Below, piece after piece: positions 26,861 to 36,123 of a stretch of DNA of 64,000 nucleotides. The notes under the pieces were generated by a model, which was not told where the DNA came from, ran no database searches, and worked only from the letters and a program-made list of their open reading frames with translations. The stretch's first letter is position 1, and each line of letters starts with the position of its first letter. Origin of the DNA: Confluentibacter sediminis (lineage in GTDB: Bacteria > Bacteroidota > Bacteroidia > Flavobacteriales > Flavobacteriaceae); NCBI RefSeq assembly GCF_003258355.1, contig NZ_QKPO01000005.1:62001-126000 (forward strand), in the 5' to 3' direction. The position numbers and the translations under genes are program-made.

Positions 26861-27246
26861 TGGAAGTAATTCACAAAATTGGTCGTAGAAAAACGGCGGT
26901 TGCTCGTGTATATGTTGCCCCAGGAAAAGGGAACATCACAGTAAACAAAAAAGAATTAAACGCTTACTTTACAACATCTACTTTACAGTATAAAGTTAAC
27001 CAACCATTAGCAATGACTAATAACGAAGGTAACTTTGATATTAAAGTAAGTGTATTAGGTGGCGGAATTACTGGTCAAGCAGAAGCTGTTCGTTTAGCGA
27101 TCTCTCGTGCTATGTGCGAAGTAGATGCAGAAAACAGATTAACACTTAAACCAGAAGGCTTATTAACAAGAGACCCAAGAATGGTAGAGCGTAAAAAATT
27201 CGGTCAGAAAAAAGCGCGTAAGAAATTCCAATTCTCTAAACGTTAA
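26860..27246 (+). CDS. rpsI: 30S ribosomal protein S9
   Basis: A 128-residue protein with the conserved start IGRRKTAVARVYV and the Arg/Lys-rich C-terminal tail ending QFSKR that reaches the P-site tRNA. LTRDPRMVERKKFGQKKARK precedes the tail. It overlaps the stop of rplM by 1 bp and forms the standard L13-S9 operon. The following 163 bp gap is the rpsB leader. Confidence 0.98.
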   Translation: MEVIHKIGRRKTAVARVYVAPGKGNITVNKKELNAYFTTSTLQYKVNQPLAMTNNEGNFDIKVSVLGGGITGQAEAVRLAISRAMCEVDAENRLTLKPEGLLTRDPRMVERKKFGQKKARKKFQFSKR

Positions 27247-27409
27247 TATTATTGCTGAATTAATTTTCAGTACAAAGAAAAATTTAAACCAGTTATTGTT
27301 GTCCATGACCTTTAAAAGTCAGGATTTAGTTAAGCATCTAAATGGTTAAGGCGATTTGAAAAATGACCACTTAATCATTGCTAATCAACAGAACGTAAAC
27401 TATTACAAA

Positions 27410-28198
27410 ATGGCAGTAGAAGTAAAAGAATTACTTGAAGCAGGTGTACACTTCGGTCACCTTACTCGTAAGTGGGATCCAAATATGGCCCCTTACGTAT
27501 ATATGGAACGCAACGGTATCCATATTATTAATCTTTATAAAACAGCGGTAAAAATTGAAGAAGCAAGTGAGGCTTTAAGCAAAATCGCCAATTCAGGCCG
27601 TAAAATTTTATTCGTTGCAACAAAAAAACAAGCAAAAGATATTGTTGCTGAAAAAGCAGGCGCAATTAACATGCCTTACATCACTGAAAGATGGCCAGGT
27701 GGTATGTTAACTAACTTTGTTACTATTAGAAAAGCGGTTAAAAAAATGGCTTCTATTGATAGAATGAAGAAAGATGGTACGTTCTTAACACTATCTAAAA
27801 AAGAACGTTTACAAGTTGATCGTCTAAGAGCTAAGTTAGAGAAAAACTTAGGTTCTATAGCCGATATGACTCGTTTACCAGGAGCATTGTTTGTTGTAGA
27901 CATCAAACGTGAGCATATCGCGATAAAAGAAGCTCAAAAATTAAACATTCCAATTTTTGCTATGGTAGATACCAACTCAGACCCACGTCAAGTTGATTAT
28001 GTTATCCCAGCAAACGATGACGCTTCAAAATCGATTGATAAAATTTTATCTCACGTAACTACTGCTATTGCCAATGGTTTAGCAGAGCGTAAAGCTGAAA
28101 AAGATGGTTTTGAAGATTCTGATGAGTCTGAAGAAATCGTAACAAAAACAAAGTCTAAAGCTAAAACTGTCAAAGTTGCAGCCGACGAAGAAGAATAA
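27410..28198 (+). CDS. rpsB: 30S ribosomal protein S2
   Basis: A 262-residue protein from the ATG at 27410, giving MAVEVKELLEAGVHFGH, the standard S2 start. An in-frame TTG at 27356 would add an 18-residue non-homologous leader and is rejected. Conserved S2 blocks include ERWPGGMLTNFVTIRKAV and FVVDIKREHIAIKEA. The acidic C-terminal tail (EDSDESEEIV, DEEE) is typical of the phylum. It belongs to the rpsB-tsf unit, and its 160-bp leader contains a small TGAC/GTCA hairpin near 27307. Confidence 0.98.
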   Translation: MAVEVKELLEAGVHFGHLTRKWDPNMAPYVYMERNGIHIINLYKTAVKIEEASEALSKIANSGRKILFVATKKQAKDIVAEKAGAINMPYITERWPGGMLTNFVTIRKAVKKMASIDRMKKDGTFLTLSKKERLQVDRLRAKLEKNLGSIADMTRLPGALFVVDIKREHIAIKEAQKLNIPIFAMVDTNSDPRQVDYVIPANDDASKSIDKILSHVTTAIANGLAERKAEKDGFEDSDESEEIVTKTKSKAKTVKVAADEEE

Positions 28199-28220
28199 AT
28201 AACATTAATACAACATAAAT

Positions 28221-28270
28221 AAGTCGTTTAGTTCTTTTCTTTGTTGGAAATTTATTGAACGACTTTTTAA
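28221..28270 (+). promoter_or_regulatory. Hairpin with long loop between rpsB and tsf
   Basis: AAGTCGTT (28221-28228) and AACGACTT (28258-28265) form an 8-bp stem around a 29-base loop and are followed by a T-run. It could be a partial terminator or processing site that sets the rpsB:tsf ratio. The loop is long, so the structure is only a candidate. Confidence 0.35.
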
Positions 28271-28282
28271 ATTAAAACATAT

Positions 28283-29257
28283 ATGGAAGCTAAAGTACAA
28301 ATAACAGCAGCAGAAGTAAACAAATTAAGACAAGCAACAGGTGCTGGAATGATGGATTGCAAAAAAGCTTTAGTTGAAGCTGAAGGCGATTTTGATAAAG
28401 CGATTGATGTCTTGCGTAAAAAAGGACAAAAAGTGGCTGCAAATAGAGCAGATCGCGAATCTTCTGAAGGTGCTGCTATCGCGAAAGTAAATGCAGACAA
28501 CACCGTAGGTGTAGCCATCGTATTGGGTTGCGAAACTGATTTTGTTGGTAAAAACGAAAATTTTGTAGCATTAGCAAATCAATTAGCAGATTTAGCATTT
28601 AACTACGATACTAAAGAGGCGTTCTTAGCAGCCGATTTTGGTGGTATGACCGTTGCTGAAAAATTAATTGAACAAACGGGTGTTATTGGTGAAAAATTAG
28701 ACATCACCGCTTTTGAAAAATTAGAAGCACCATACGTGGGCAGTTATGTTCACATTAACAAAATTGCTGCATTAGTAGGTTTATCTGCTAACGTAAAAAA
28801 TGCAGAAATCTTGTCTAAAGATGTTGCTATGCAAATAGCCTCAATGGGAGCAACAACATTATCTTACAAAGATTTTGATCCAGCTTTTATCGCATCAGAA
28901 CTTGAAGCTAGAATCGCTGTTATTGAAAAAGATAATGAAGAATTAGCACGTTTAGGTAAAACATTAAAAAATGTACCTCAATACATTTCTATGGCTCAAT
29001 TAACCCCTGAAGTTTTGGCTAAAGCGGAAGAAGCTGCAAAAGCTGAACTTAAAGCAGAAGGTAAACCAGAACAAATTTGGGATAGAATTTTACCAGGTAA
29101 ATTAGAGCGTTTCATTTCAGATAACACGACTTTAGACCAAGAACAATGTTTATTAGATCAAAACTTTATTAAAGACGATAAAATAAATGTTGCTAAATAT
29201 GTAGCGTCTTATGGAGATGTTACCATCACTGGTTTTAAACGTGTATCTTTAGGATAA
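28283..29257 (+). CDS. tsf: Translation elongation factor Ts
   Basis: A 324-residue nucleotide exchange factor for EF-Tu. The N-terminal UBA-like domain contains [19 protein letters not shown] (about 11-29), the first EF-Ts signature. The core has [19 protein letters not shown] (about 75-93), the second signature. The two dimerization subdomains follow to the C-terminus. It is downstream of rpsB as in most bacteria and ends at a strong terminator. Confidence 0.98.
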   Translation: MEAKVQITAAEVNKLRQATGAGMMDCKKALVEAEGDFDKAIDVLRKKGQKVAANRADRESSEGAAIAKVNADNTVGVAIVLGCETDFVGKNENFVALANQLADLAFNYDTKEAFLAADFGGMTVAEKLIEQTGVIGEKLDITAFEKLEAPYVGSYVHINKIAALVGLSANVKNAEILSKDVAMQIASMGATTLSYKDFDPAFIASELEARIAVIEKDNEELARLGKTLKNVPQYISMAQLTPEVLAKAEEAAKAELKAEGKPEQIWDRILPGKLERFISDNTTLDQEQCLLDQNFIKDDKINVAKYVASYGDVTITGFKRVSLG

Positions 29258-29278
29258 GAAACGTATAGAATATATTCA

Positions 29279-29309
29279 AGCCACTATAAACCCTTATAGT
29301 GGCTTTTTT
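29279..29309 (+). terminator. Intrinsic terminator after tsf
   Basis: AGCCACTATAA and TTATAGTGGCT pair perfectly over 11 bp around a 4-base loop and are followed by six T. It ends the rpsB-tsf transcript just before the pyrH promoter region. Confidence 0.95.
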
Positions 29310-29353
29310 ATTCAATTCAGTTTTATAAAAATTTATAAAATAAATTTTTTATG

Positions 29354-29361
29354 TAGCTTTG
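29354..29361 (+). promoter_or_regulatory. Putative -7 element for pyrH-frr
   Basis: TAGCTTTG matches TAnnTTTG and lies 21 bp before the pyrH start codon, between the tsf terminator and pyrH. The -33 region (TTTA about 18 bp upstream) is only a weak match. The implied 5' leader is very short. Confidence 0.5.
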
Positions 29362-29381
29362 CTAAACTTTCAAAAGCAAAA

Positions 29382-30089
29382 ATGAAATACAAAAGAATCC
29401 TTCTCAAGTTATCTGGTGAAGCCCTAATGGGAAATCGCCAATACGGTATAGACCCAGAGCGTTTGGCAGAATACGCCGAAGATATTAAAACCATAACAGA
29501 CAAAGGCGTTGAAGTTGCTATCGTTATAGGTGGCGGTAACATATTTAGAGGTGTTTCTGGAGCCAGTAAAGGTATGGATCGTGTTCAAGGCGATCATATG
29601 GGGATGTTGGCAACCGTTATTAATGGATTAGCTCTACAAAGTGCTCTAGAAAATGCTGGTATTCAAACAAGATTACAATCTGCTATAAAAATAAATGAAG
29701 TTGCCGAACCTTTTATCCGTAGAAGAGCCATTCGCCATTTAGAAAAAGGGCGTGTTGTTATTTTTGGTGGAGGCACAGGAAACCCTTACTTCACAACAGA
29801 TTCTGCGGCTGTTTTGAGAGCTATAGAAATTGAAGCGGACGTTATTTTAAAAGGTACCCGAGTGGACGGTATATACAACGCAGATCCTGAAAAAGATAGC
29901 ACAGCTGTTAAATTCAACTTTATATCTTTTGATGAAGTTTTAAAAAAAGGATTAAAAGTAATGGATACAACCGCTTTTACGCTTAGCCAGGAAAACAATT
30001 TGCCTATCATAGTATTTGATATGAACAAAAAAGGAAACCTTTTAAAAGTAGTTTCTGGAGAAAAAATTGGCACAGAAGTAAACATATAA
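29382..30089 (+). CDS. pyrH: UMP kinase
   Basis: A 235-residue amino-acid-kinase-fold enzyme that makes UDP from UMP and ATP in pyrimidine synthesis. Motifs are [13 protein letters not shown] at residues 4-16, [10 protein letters not shown] at about 49-58, the UMP-binding [15 protein letters not shown], and [16 protein letters not shown] near 127-142. It forms a two-gene unit with frr, 46 bp apart, an arrangement common in bacteria. Confidence 0.97.
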   Translation: MKYKRILLKLSGEALMGNRQYGIDPERLAEYAEDIKTITDKGVEVAIVIGGGNIFRGVSGASKGMDRVQGDHMGMLATVINGLALQSALENAGIQTRLQSAIKINEVAEPFIRRRAIRHLEKGRVVIFGGGTGNPYFTTDSAAVLRAIEIEADVILKGTRVDGIYNADPEKDSTAVKFNFISFDEVLKKGLKVMDTTAFTLSQENNLPIIVFDMNKKGNLLKVVSGEKIGTEVNI

Positions 30090-30135
30090 TATTGCGTAAT
30101 TTTTGAACAATAATTGACCATTAAAGTTTAAAACG

Positions 30136-30693
30136 ATGAACGAGGAAACAGAATTTATATTAGACACTGCAAAAGAAGCAATGGATAATGCTATTAGACA
30201 TTTAGAAAAGCAACTAGTAAATATTAGAGCAGGTAAAGCAAGCCCTGCCATGTTAGGAAGCGTACTTGTAAATTATTATGGGAATCAAACACCAATAAAT
30301 CAAGTAGCCAATGTAAATACCCCAGATGGTAGAACTATTACGGTTCAACCTTGGGAAAAAAATATGCTTCAAGAAATTGAAAAAGGCATTATGTATGCCA
30401 ATCTCGGCTTTAATCCTATGAATAACGGCGACACTATTATTATTAATGTACCACCTTTAACAGAAGAGCGTCGTAGAGATTTAGCCAAGCAAGCTAAAGC
30501 TGAAGCTGAAGACGCTAAAATTGGAGTTAGAAGTGCTCGTAAAGATGCTAATAACGACATAAAAAAATCTGATGATATTTCCGAGGATCTTAAAAAGAAT
30601 GCAGAAATAGACATACAACAAATGACCGATAAATACGTTAAAAAAATTGACGATATGTTCGAGCTTAAAGAAAAAGAAATTATGACCGTATAA
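30136..30693 (+). CDS. frr: Ribosome recycling factor
   Basis: A 185-residue protein that splits post-termination ribosomes together with EF-G. It has the two-domain RRF layout: a three-helix bundle (N-terminal MDNAIRHLEKQLVNIRAGKA and the last 80 residues) and a small beta domain (ANVNTPDGRTITVQPWEK). PPLTEERRRDLAKQAK is the hallmark motif. It ends in a strong terminator. Confidence 0.98.
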   Translation: MNEETEFILDTAKEAMDNAIRHLEKQLVNIRAGKASPAMLGSVLVNYYGNQTPINQVANVNTPDGRTITVQPWEKNMLQEIEKGIMYANLGFNPMNNGDTIIINVPPLTEERRRDLAKQAKAEAEDAKIGVRSARKDANNDIKKSDDISEDLKKNAEIDIQQMTDKYVKKIDDMFELKEKEIMTV

Positions 30694-30699
30694 ATTCTG

Positions 30700-30727
30700 G
30701 AAGCGACAAATTTGTCGCTTCTTTTTT
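30700..30727 (+). terminator. Intrinsic terminator after frr
   Basis: GAAGCGACAAA and TTTGTCGCTTC form a perfect palindrome followed by six T, seven bases after the frr stop codon. Confidence 0.93.
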
Positions 30728-30758
30728 ATAAACTTTAGCTTACTTACACCATCCTTTA

Positions 30759-32033
30759 ATGGCAAAATTCTGTACTCTCGCTTTTTTTTCACTATTTTCT
30801 TGGTTGATGACAGGACAATCTATGGCAGAAAGTAATTCTGAACCCATTCAGGATTCTATTAAAAAAAGACAATTTTTAAAACAATTGGGGGACGGTTATT
30901 TGCCCACCAAATACTTCAATTTTGATTTAAGATATCTTATTAAATATAATCAATATGAAGCCTTAAGAACGGGATTGGGCGGTATAACAAATGATGCTTT
31001 TTCAGAAAAATTTAGACTCAACACCTATGTGGTTTATGGATTTGGAGACCAGCGTTTCAAATATAGTTTTGGTGGGGGCTTAAGACTTTCTAAAAACACA
31101 AATACCTGGTTAAATGCATCCTATACAGACGACTTACAAGAGACTGGTAGCTCAACGTTTTTGACAGACAAACGCTTTTTCTCATTCTTTGAACCCAGAT
31201 TACTAAACATCAGTTTATTTCATAAAATCATTTCTAAATCTATCTCTTTAGAGCATGAACTAAGTCCGAAAATATTAACTGAAACCCAATTTTCTTTTAA
31301 TGATATAAACCCAACATATCCTTATGAGTTTGTGTTAAATGGCGATAATTATCATTCATTTAATTTAAGCATGATGAAATTAGCCATCCAATGGAGTCCG
31401 TTTAGTGATTTTGAGATGAATGATAATGGAGATGTAAAGGAAATTAAAAACGGTTATCCTAAATTCACCTTTCAATATACCAAAAGTTTTAAGGATGTTT
31501 TTAAAAGTGATTTCAATTTTTCGAAATTTGAATTTAAAGCTATTCAGCAAATAAAGCATATAAATGATAACTTTTCTGAAATCACTTTAGTCTCTGGCAT
31601 CGCCAATGGTAACACGCCATTAACACATTTATATCACACTTATCCAAATAATATTAATAAAGAAAAGATTTTAAGACGCTTTTCTGTTGCAGGGACGAAT
31701 AGTTTCGAAACCATGTTTTTCAATGAATTTTTTTCAGATAAATTTGCGACCCTTCAATTAAAGCATGCCATAAAACCTTTTAATATATCTGATCGTTATA
31801 AACCGCAATTAGTATTGATAACCAGGTTCGCCATTGGTGATATTGACCATGTGGAAAGACACCAAGATATAACTTTTGGTTCATTAAAAAAGGGGTATAC
31901 AGAATCCGGATTTGAAATAAATAAACTGCTATTTGGTTTCGGATTGAGTTTTGCTTACAGATATGGAGCTTACCATTTACCAAACTTTGATGATAATGTG
32001 GCCTTTAAATTTACATTTAACGTAACATTCTAA
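30759..32033 (+). CDS. Outer-membrane beta-barrel protein resembling the C-terminal half of DUF5686 proteins
   Basis: A 424-residue protein with a signal peptide (residues 1-23, ending QSMA). Alternating hydrophobic strands run to a terminal Phe (FKFTFNVTF), as in an outer-membrane barrel. The segment RYLIKYNQYEALRTGLGG followed by FRLNTYVVYGFGDQRFKY resembles the barrel half of the larger DUF5686 (carboxypeptidase-regulatory-like plus barrel) proteins. The N-terminal CarboxypepD_reg part of those proteins is absent. It sits between frr and the RND exporter. Function is unknown; an envelope transport or assembly role is only a guess. Confidence 0.65.
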   Translation: MAKFCTLAFFSLFSWLMTGQSMAESNSEPIQDSIKKRQFLKQLGDGYLPTKYFNFDLRYLIKYNQYEALRTGLGGITNDAFSEKFRLNTYVVYGFGDQRFKYSFGGGLRLSKNTNTWLNASYTDDLQETGSSTFLTDKRFFSFFEPRLLNISLFHKIISKSISLEHELSPKILTETQFSFNDINPTYPYEFVLNGDNYHSFNLSMMKLAIQWSPFSDFEMNDNGDVKEIKNGYPKFTFQYTKSFKDVFKSDFNFSKFEFKAIQQIKHINDNFSEITLVSGIANGNTPLTHLYHTYPNNINKEKILRRFSVAGTNSFETMFFNEFFSDKFATLQLKHAIKPFNISDRYKPQLVLITRFAIGDIDHVERHQDITFGSLKKGYTESGFEINKLLFGFGLSFAYRYGAYHLPNFDDNVAFKFTFNVTF

Positions 32034-32064
32034 ATCTATTAATCGCTTAATTCATTGTTTTTTC

Positions 32065-32072
32065 TACCTTTG
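32065..32072 (+). promoter_or_regulatory. Putative -7 element for the RND/MMPL exporter gene
   Basis: TACCTTTG followed by CGC matches the TAnnTTTG consensus, 19 bp before the ATG at 32092. No clear TTTG lies at the -33 position. Confidence 0.45.
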
Positions 32073-32091
32073 CGCAACTTTAAACTAAAGC

Positions 32092-34503
32092 ATGTTTAAG
32101 CTTTTTACAACAAATTTTTGGGCGGTTACTGCAAGACTTATTTTACGGAATAAAATCGCCATTCTTATTGGTATTTTAATCATCACTGTTTTATTTAGTA
32201 CCCAATGGAAACATATGCGCTTCACTTATACGGAAGCCAATCTATTGCCTGATGATGACCCCATTAATATTACTTACGATAATTTTTTAAAAACCTTTGG
32301 AGAAGAAGGCAATCTTATTGTCATTGGTGTTAAAGATTCTACTCTATTTACTGTTGAAAAATTAAATGCTTGGAATAATTTATCCGATAATTTCAAAAAA
32401 TATGATGCTGTTGAATCGGTAATTTCAATAAAAGATCTTCAAAAACTTGTAAAAGATACTATTAATGGAAAATTTACTTTAAGTCCTTTTATAAAAGATT
32501 CTGTTTCTTCATTTAAACAAATAAAAACACTTGAAGATGAATTGTTTAACAAATATCCTTTTTATGATAATTTCTTGTTCAACAAAACAACAAAAACTGT
32601 TCGTTCTGCTATTTATTTAAAAAAAGATATTGTAAACACTTCTGCTAGAAAAGATTTTGTAATCAATATTTTATTACCAAAAATTGAAGCTTTTGAAAAG
32701 ACTACCAATTTAGATGTAAGAATCTCAGGAATGCCTTATATAAGGACTCTAAATGCACAAAATATTGTTGATGAGATTGGATTGTTTATTCTAGCGGCTC
32801 TGGTAGTAACCTCCTTAATATTCTTTTTCTTTTTCAGGTCTTTTAGAGCCACATTCATCTCGCTTATAGTGGTTTGTATTGGCGTGATGTGGACATTAGG
32901 GATCATTGGGTTTTTAAATTATGAGATAACTGTTTTAACAGCTCTTATTCCACCATTAATCATAGTGATTGGTATTCCTAATTGCATCTTTTTAATTAAT
33001 AAATATCAGCAAGAAGTAAAATTACATGGTAATAAAGTAAAATCATTACAGCGCGTTATTACAAAAATTGGGAATGCTACATTAATGACCAATTTAACGA
33101 CTGCTTCTGGTTTTGCTACCTTTATATTAACCGAAAGCAAACTTTTAAAAGAATTTGGTACAGTAGCTTCTTTAAGTATTGTTGCTATTTTTATGCTATG
33201 CTTATTAATCATTCCTATAATATATTCATTCCTACCTTATCCAAAAGATCGTCATTTAGAACATTTAAATAAACGTTGGATTGGTGGTTTTGTTAACTGG
33301 ATAGAATGGGTTGTAAAACATAGGCGTATTGCTATTTATGCCACATCTGTTATATTACTAATAGTGAGTATTATTGGTATTTATAAAATCAGGATTTCGG
33401 GTAGTCTTATTGAAGACATGCCCAAAAAAGCTGAGTTTTTTGAAGATATTCGGTTTTTCGAGCGTGAATTTAACGGTATCATGCCTCTTGAAATTATGGT
33501 AGATACCAAACAGAAAAAGGGGGTTATGAAATTGTCTACCCTGAAACGCATGAATGAGTTGGAAGATGTAATTATTGAAACACCAGAACTTTCAAAACCC
33601 ATATCGGTTGTTGACTTGGTTAAGTATTCTAAACAGGCTTATTACAATGGAAATCCGCTACATTATCAGTTACCAACATCACAAGAAAGTAGCTTCATTT
33701 TATCCTATGCAAAAAACTCAACCTCAAACATTAATCTGACAAACAATTTTGTTGATAGCACGGGTCAATACGCCCGAATTACCACCTTTATGAAAGATAT
33801 TGGTACCGATAAAATGGAGCGTATTGAAGAAAATCTTCAAACAAAAATAAATAAAGTATTTCCAAAAGACAGATATAATATTACTATGACTGGTAAAGCT
33901 TTGGTGTTTCAAAAAGGCACCAAATACCTGGTCAACAATTTAGTTGTTTCCCTAACACTTGCCATTTTATTAATATCCTTATTTATGGCATTCATGTTTA
34001 GGTCTTTTAAAATGATTATTGTATCGCTCATACCAAACTTGTTGCCTTTATTAATTACTGCTGGTTTGATGGGGTATTTGGGTGTTCCTATCAAGCCTTC
34101 AACCATACTAGTGTTTAGCATTGCCTTTGGTATTTCTGTAGATGATACCATTCACTTTCTTGCAAAATACAGACAAGAGTTACAGGCGAATAATTGGAAA
34201 ATAAAAACATCTGTTTATGGTGCTTTACGTGAAACAGGAGTCAGTATGTTTTATACATCAATTGTTTTGTTTTTTGGTTTTTCAGTATTCACTATTTCAA
34301 GTTTTGGTGGCACTGTTGCTTTAGGTGCTTTGGTTTCTGCAACCTTATTATTTGCTATGCTATCAAACTTAATTCTTTTACCTTCTCTTTTATTGTCTTT
34401 GGAAAGAAGCATCGCCAACAAAGAAGTACTGAAAGAGCCAGCCATTAACATTATTCCAGAAGATGATGATGAAGATGTAGATGATGACAATTCAAACTTT
34501 TAA
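32092..34503 (+). CDS. RND/MMPL superfamily exporter
   Basis: An 803-residue inner-membrane protein with the duplicated RND layout: helix 1 (about 20-40), a large periplasmic loop (about 45-225) and a cluster of five helices (about 228-390). A second helix (about 415-435), a second loop (440-620) and a final five-helix cluster (about 625-780) follow. The helix-4-type motif GISVDDTIHFLAKYRQE is near 685-700. It resembles the hydrophobe/MMPL branch that exports lipids or hopanoid-like molecules rather than the AcrB drug branch. No membrane fusion protein or TolC gene is adjacent. The C-terminal tail is very acidic. Confidence 0.88.
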   Translation: MFKLFTTNFWAVTARLILRNKIAILIGILIITVLFSTQWKHMRFTYTEANLLPDDDPINITYDNFLKTFGEEGNLIVIGVKDSTLFTVEKLNAWNNLSDNFKKYDAVESVISIKDLQKLVKDTINGKFTLSPFIKDSVSSFKQIKTLEDELFNKYPFYDNFLFNKTTKTVRSAIYLKKDIVNTSARKDFVINILLPKIEAFEKTTNLDVRISGMPYIRTLNAQNIVDEIGLFILAALVVTSLIFFFFFRSFRATFISLIVVCIGVMWTLGIIGFLNYEITVLTALIPPLIIVIGIPNCIFLINKYQQEVKLHGNKVKSLQRVITKIGNATLMTNLTTASGFATFILTESKLLKEFGTVASLSIVAIFMLCLLIIPIIYSFLPYPKDRHLEHLNKRWIGGFVNWIEWVVKHRRIAIYATSVILLIVSIIGIYKIRISGSLIEDMPKKAEFFEDIRFFEREFNGIMPLEIMVDTKQKKGVMKLSTLKRMNELEDVIIETPELSKPISVVDLVKYSKQAYYNGNPLHYQLPTSQESSFILSYAKNSTSNINLTNNFVDSTGQYARITTFMKDIGTDKMERIEENLQTKINKVFPKDRYNITMTGKALVFQKGTKYLVNNLVVSLTLAILLISLFMAFMFRSFKMIIVSLIPNLLPLLITAGLMGYLGVPIKPSTILVFSIAFGISVDDTIHFLAKYRQELQANNWKIKTSVYGALRETGVSMFYTSIVLFFGFSVFTISSFGGTVALGALVSATLLFAMLSNLILLPSLLLSLERSIANKEVLKEPAINIIPEDDDEDVDDDNSNF

Positions 34504-34607
34504 TTAGAAATCCTATTCTTTTAAGTTTATTATTTTAATTCGTTTTTCAGGCACACTTAATTAAAACCCAAAAGTCTTTTTTATATTTACGTTTAAATTT
34601 TATATAC

Positions 34608-36041
34608 ATGCAAATACGTACTGTTTCAGAATTATTATCGCAAAAAATCGCGAATCCAGAAGTTGATATTAAAGGATGGGTAAGAACCTTTAGGGCTAAT
34701 AGATTTATCGCTTTAAATGATGGTTCTACCCTAAATAATATTCAATGTGTTGTTGACTTTGAAAACACCGATGAAAGCATTTTAAAGCGCATTACAACGG
34801 GTGCTGCGATTCATATTAAAGGTGATTTGGTTGAAAGTCTTGGAAAAGGACAAAGTGTAGAAATTAATGTGAAGCATATTGAAATTTTGGGAGATTCAGA
34901 TCCTGAAACCTACCCTATTCAACCTAAAAAACACTCCTTCGAATTTTTAAGAGAAAATGCCCATTTACGCACCCGAACCAATACATTTAGTGCGGTGATG
35001 CGTTTGCGTTCTGCCCTGTCTTTTGCCATTCACAAGTATTTTAATGAGAATGGATTTTACTACATGCATGCACCTATTATTACAGGCAGTGATGCCGAAG
35101 GGGCTGGAGAAATGTTCAGGGTAAGCAGTTTAGATGGCAAGAACCCGCCTTTAACGGAAAACGGACAGATAGATTATTCAAAAGATTTTTTTGGAAAAGA
35201 AACAAATTTGACAGTATCGGGACAATTAGAAGCAGAAACTTATGCCATGTCTTTAGGAAAGGTATATACTTTCGGACCAACATTTAGAGCCGAAAACTCA
35301 AATACATCTAGACATCTTGCCGAATTTTGGATGATTGAGCCTGAAGTCGCTTTTATGGATTTGGCGGGCAACATGGATTTAGCAGAAAGTTTTTTAAAAT
35401 CTGTTATAAAATATATTTTGGCCAATAACCGGGAAGATTTAGACTTTTTAAATCAGAGACTTTTAGATGAGGAAAAAACCAAGCCTCAAGCCGAAAGAAG
35501 TGACATGAGTTTAATTGAAAAGTTAAACTTTGTAACAGAAAATAACTTTACGCGTTTAAGTTATACAGAAGCTATCGATATTTTACGAGACAGCACACCA
35601 AATAAGAAAAAGAAATTTAAGTACATAATTGAAGATTGGGGCGCCGATTTACAAAGTGAACATGAGCGTTTTCTAGTTGAAAAACACTTTAAATGTCCAG
35701 TAATACTATATGATTATCCTGCAAATATTAAAGCATTCTATATGCGTTTAAATGATGACGGTAAAACAGTGCGGGCAATGGATATTTTATTTCCAGGTAT
35801 AGGCGAAATTGTTGGTGGAGCTCAACGTGAAGAACGTTTAGATGTCCTTAAGAAAAAAATGGCAGCCATCCATATTCCTGAAGAAGATTTATGGTGGTAT
35901 CTAGATTTACGCAAATATGGAACTGCAGTCCACTCAGGTTTTGGGTTAGGCTTCGAACGTTTGGTTATGTTCGCTACCGGAATGAGCAATATTAGAGACG
36001 TTATACCGTTTCCTAGAACACCACAGAATGCAGAATTTTAA
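34608..36041 (+). CDS. asnS: Asparaginyl-tRNA synthetase
   Basis: A 477-residue class IIb synthetase. The N-terminal OB-fold anticodon-binding domain has [22 protein letters not shown] (split across residues 18-39). The catalytic domain has motif 2 ([20 protein letters not shown]) and motif 3 ([15 protein letters not shown]), and [19 protein letters not shown], which fits the Asn rather than the Asp enzyme. A long insertion at about 265-300 is usual in this phylum. It is followed by an AT-rich gap and rpoN. Confidence 0.97.
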   Translation: MQIRTVSELLSQKIANPEVDIKGWVRTFRANRFIALNDGSTLNNIQCVVDFENTDESILKRITTGAAIHIKGDLVESLGKGQSVEINVKHIEILGDSDPETYPIQPKKHSFEFLRENAHLRTRTNTFSAVMRLRSALSFAIHKYFNENGFYYMHAPIITGSDAEGAGEMFRVSSLDGKNPPLTENGQIDYSKDFFGKETNLTVSGQLEAETYAMSLGKVYTFGPTFRAENSNTSRHLAEFWMIEPEVAFMDLAGNMDLAESFLKSVIKYILANNREDLDFLNQRLLDEEKTKPQAERSDMSLIEKLNFVTENNFTRLSYTEAIDILRDSTPNKKKKFKYIIEDWGADLQSEHERFLVEKHFKCPVILYDYPANIKAFYMRLNDDGKTVRAMDILFPGIGEIVGGAQREERLDVLKKKMAAIHIPEEDLWWYLDLRKYGTAVHSGFGLGFERLVMFATGMSNIRDVIPFPRTPQNAEF

Positions 36042-36068
36042 TATTATTCTTAAGATAATAGTTTTTTT
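36042..36068 (+). terminator. Weak terminator candidate after asnS
   Basis: An AT-rich imperfect stem (TATTAT near 36042 with ATAATA near 36055) is followed by GTTTTTTT directly after the asnS stop. The stem is short and contains mismatches, so this is a tentative call. Confidence 0.35.
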
Positions 36069-36123
36069 AAAACCATATTGTTAGTATAATTTTTATATTT
36101 TTATCTGAAACCAAATCATACAA

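Noticed and set aside
27356-27409. Upstream TTG/ATG extensions of rpsB, sufA, sdhB, sdhC, lysC, usp, the CHAT gene, the M24 aminopeptidase and the first CxxC protein
   Set aside because: Each extension adds non-homologous residues before a start that matches the family; the internal ATG was used for the feature.
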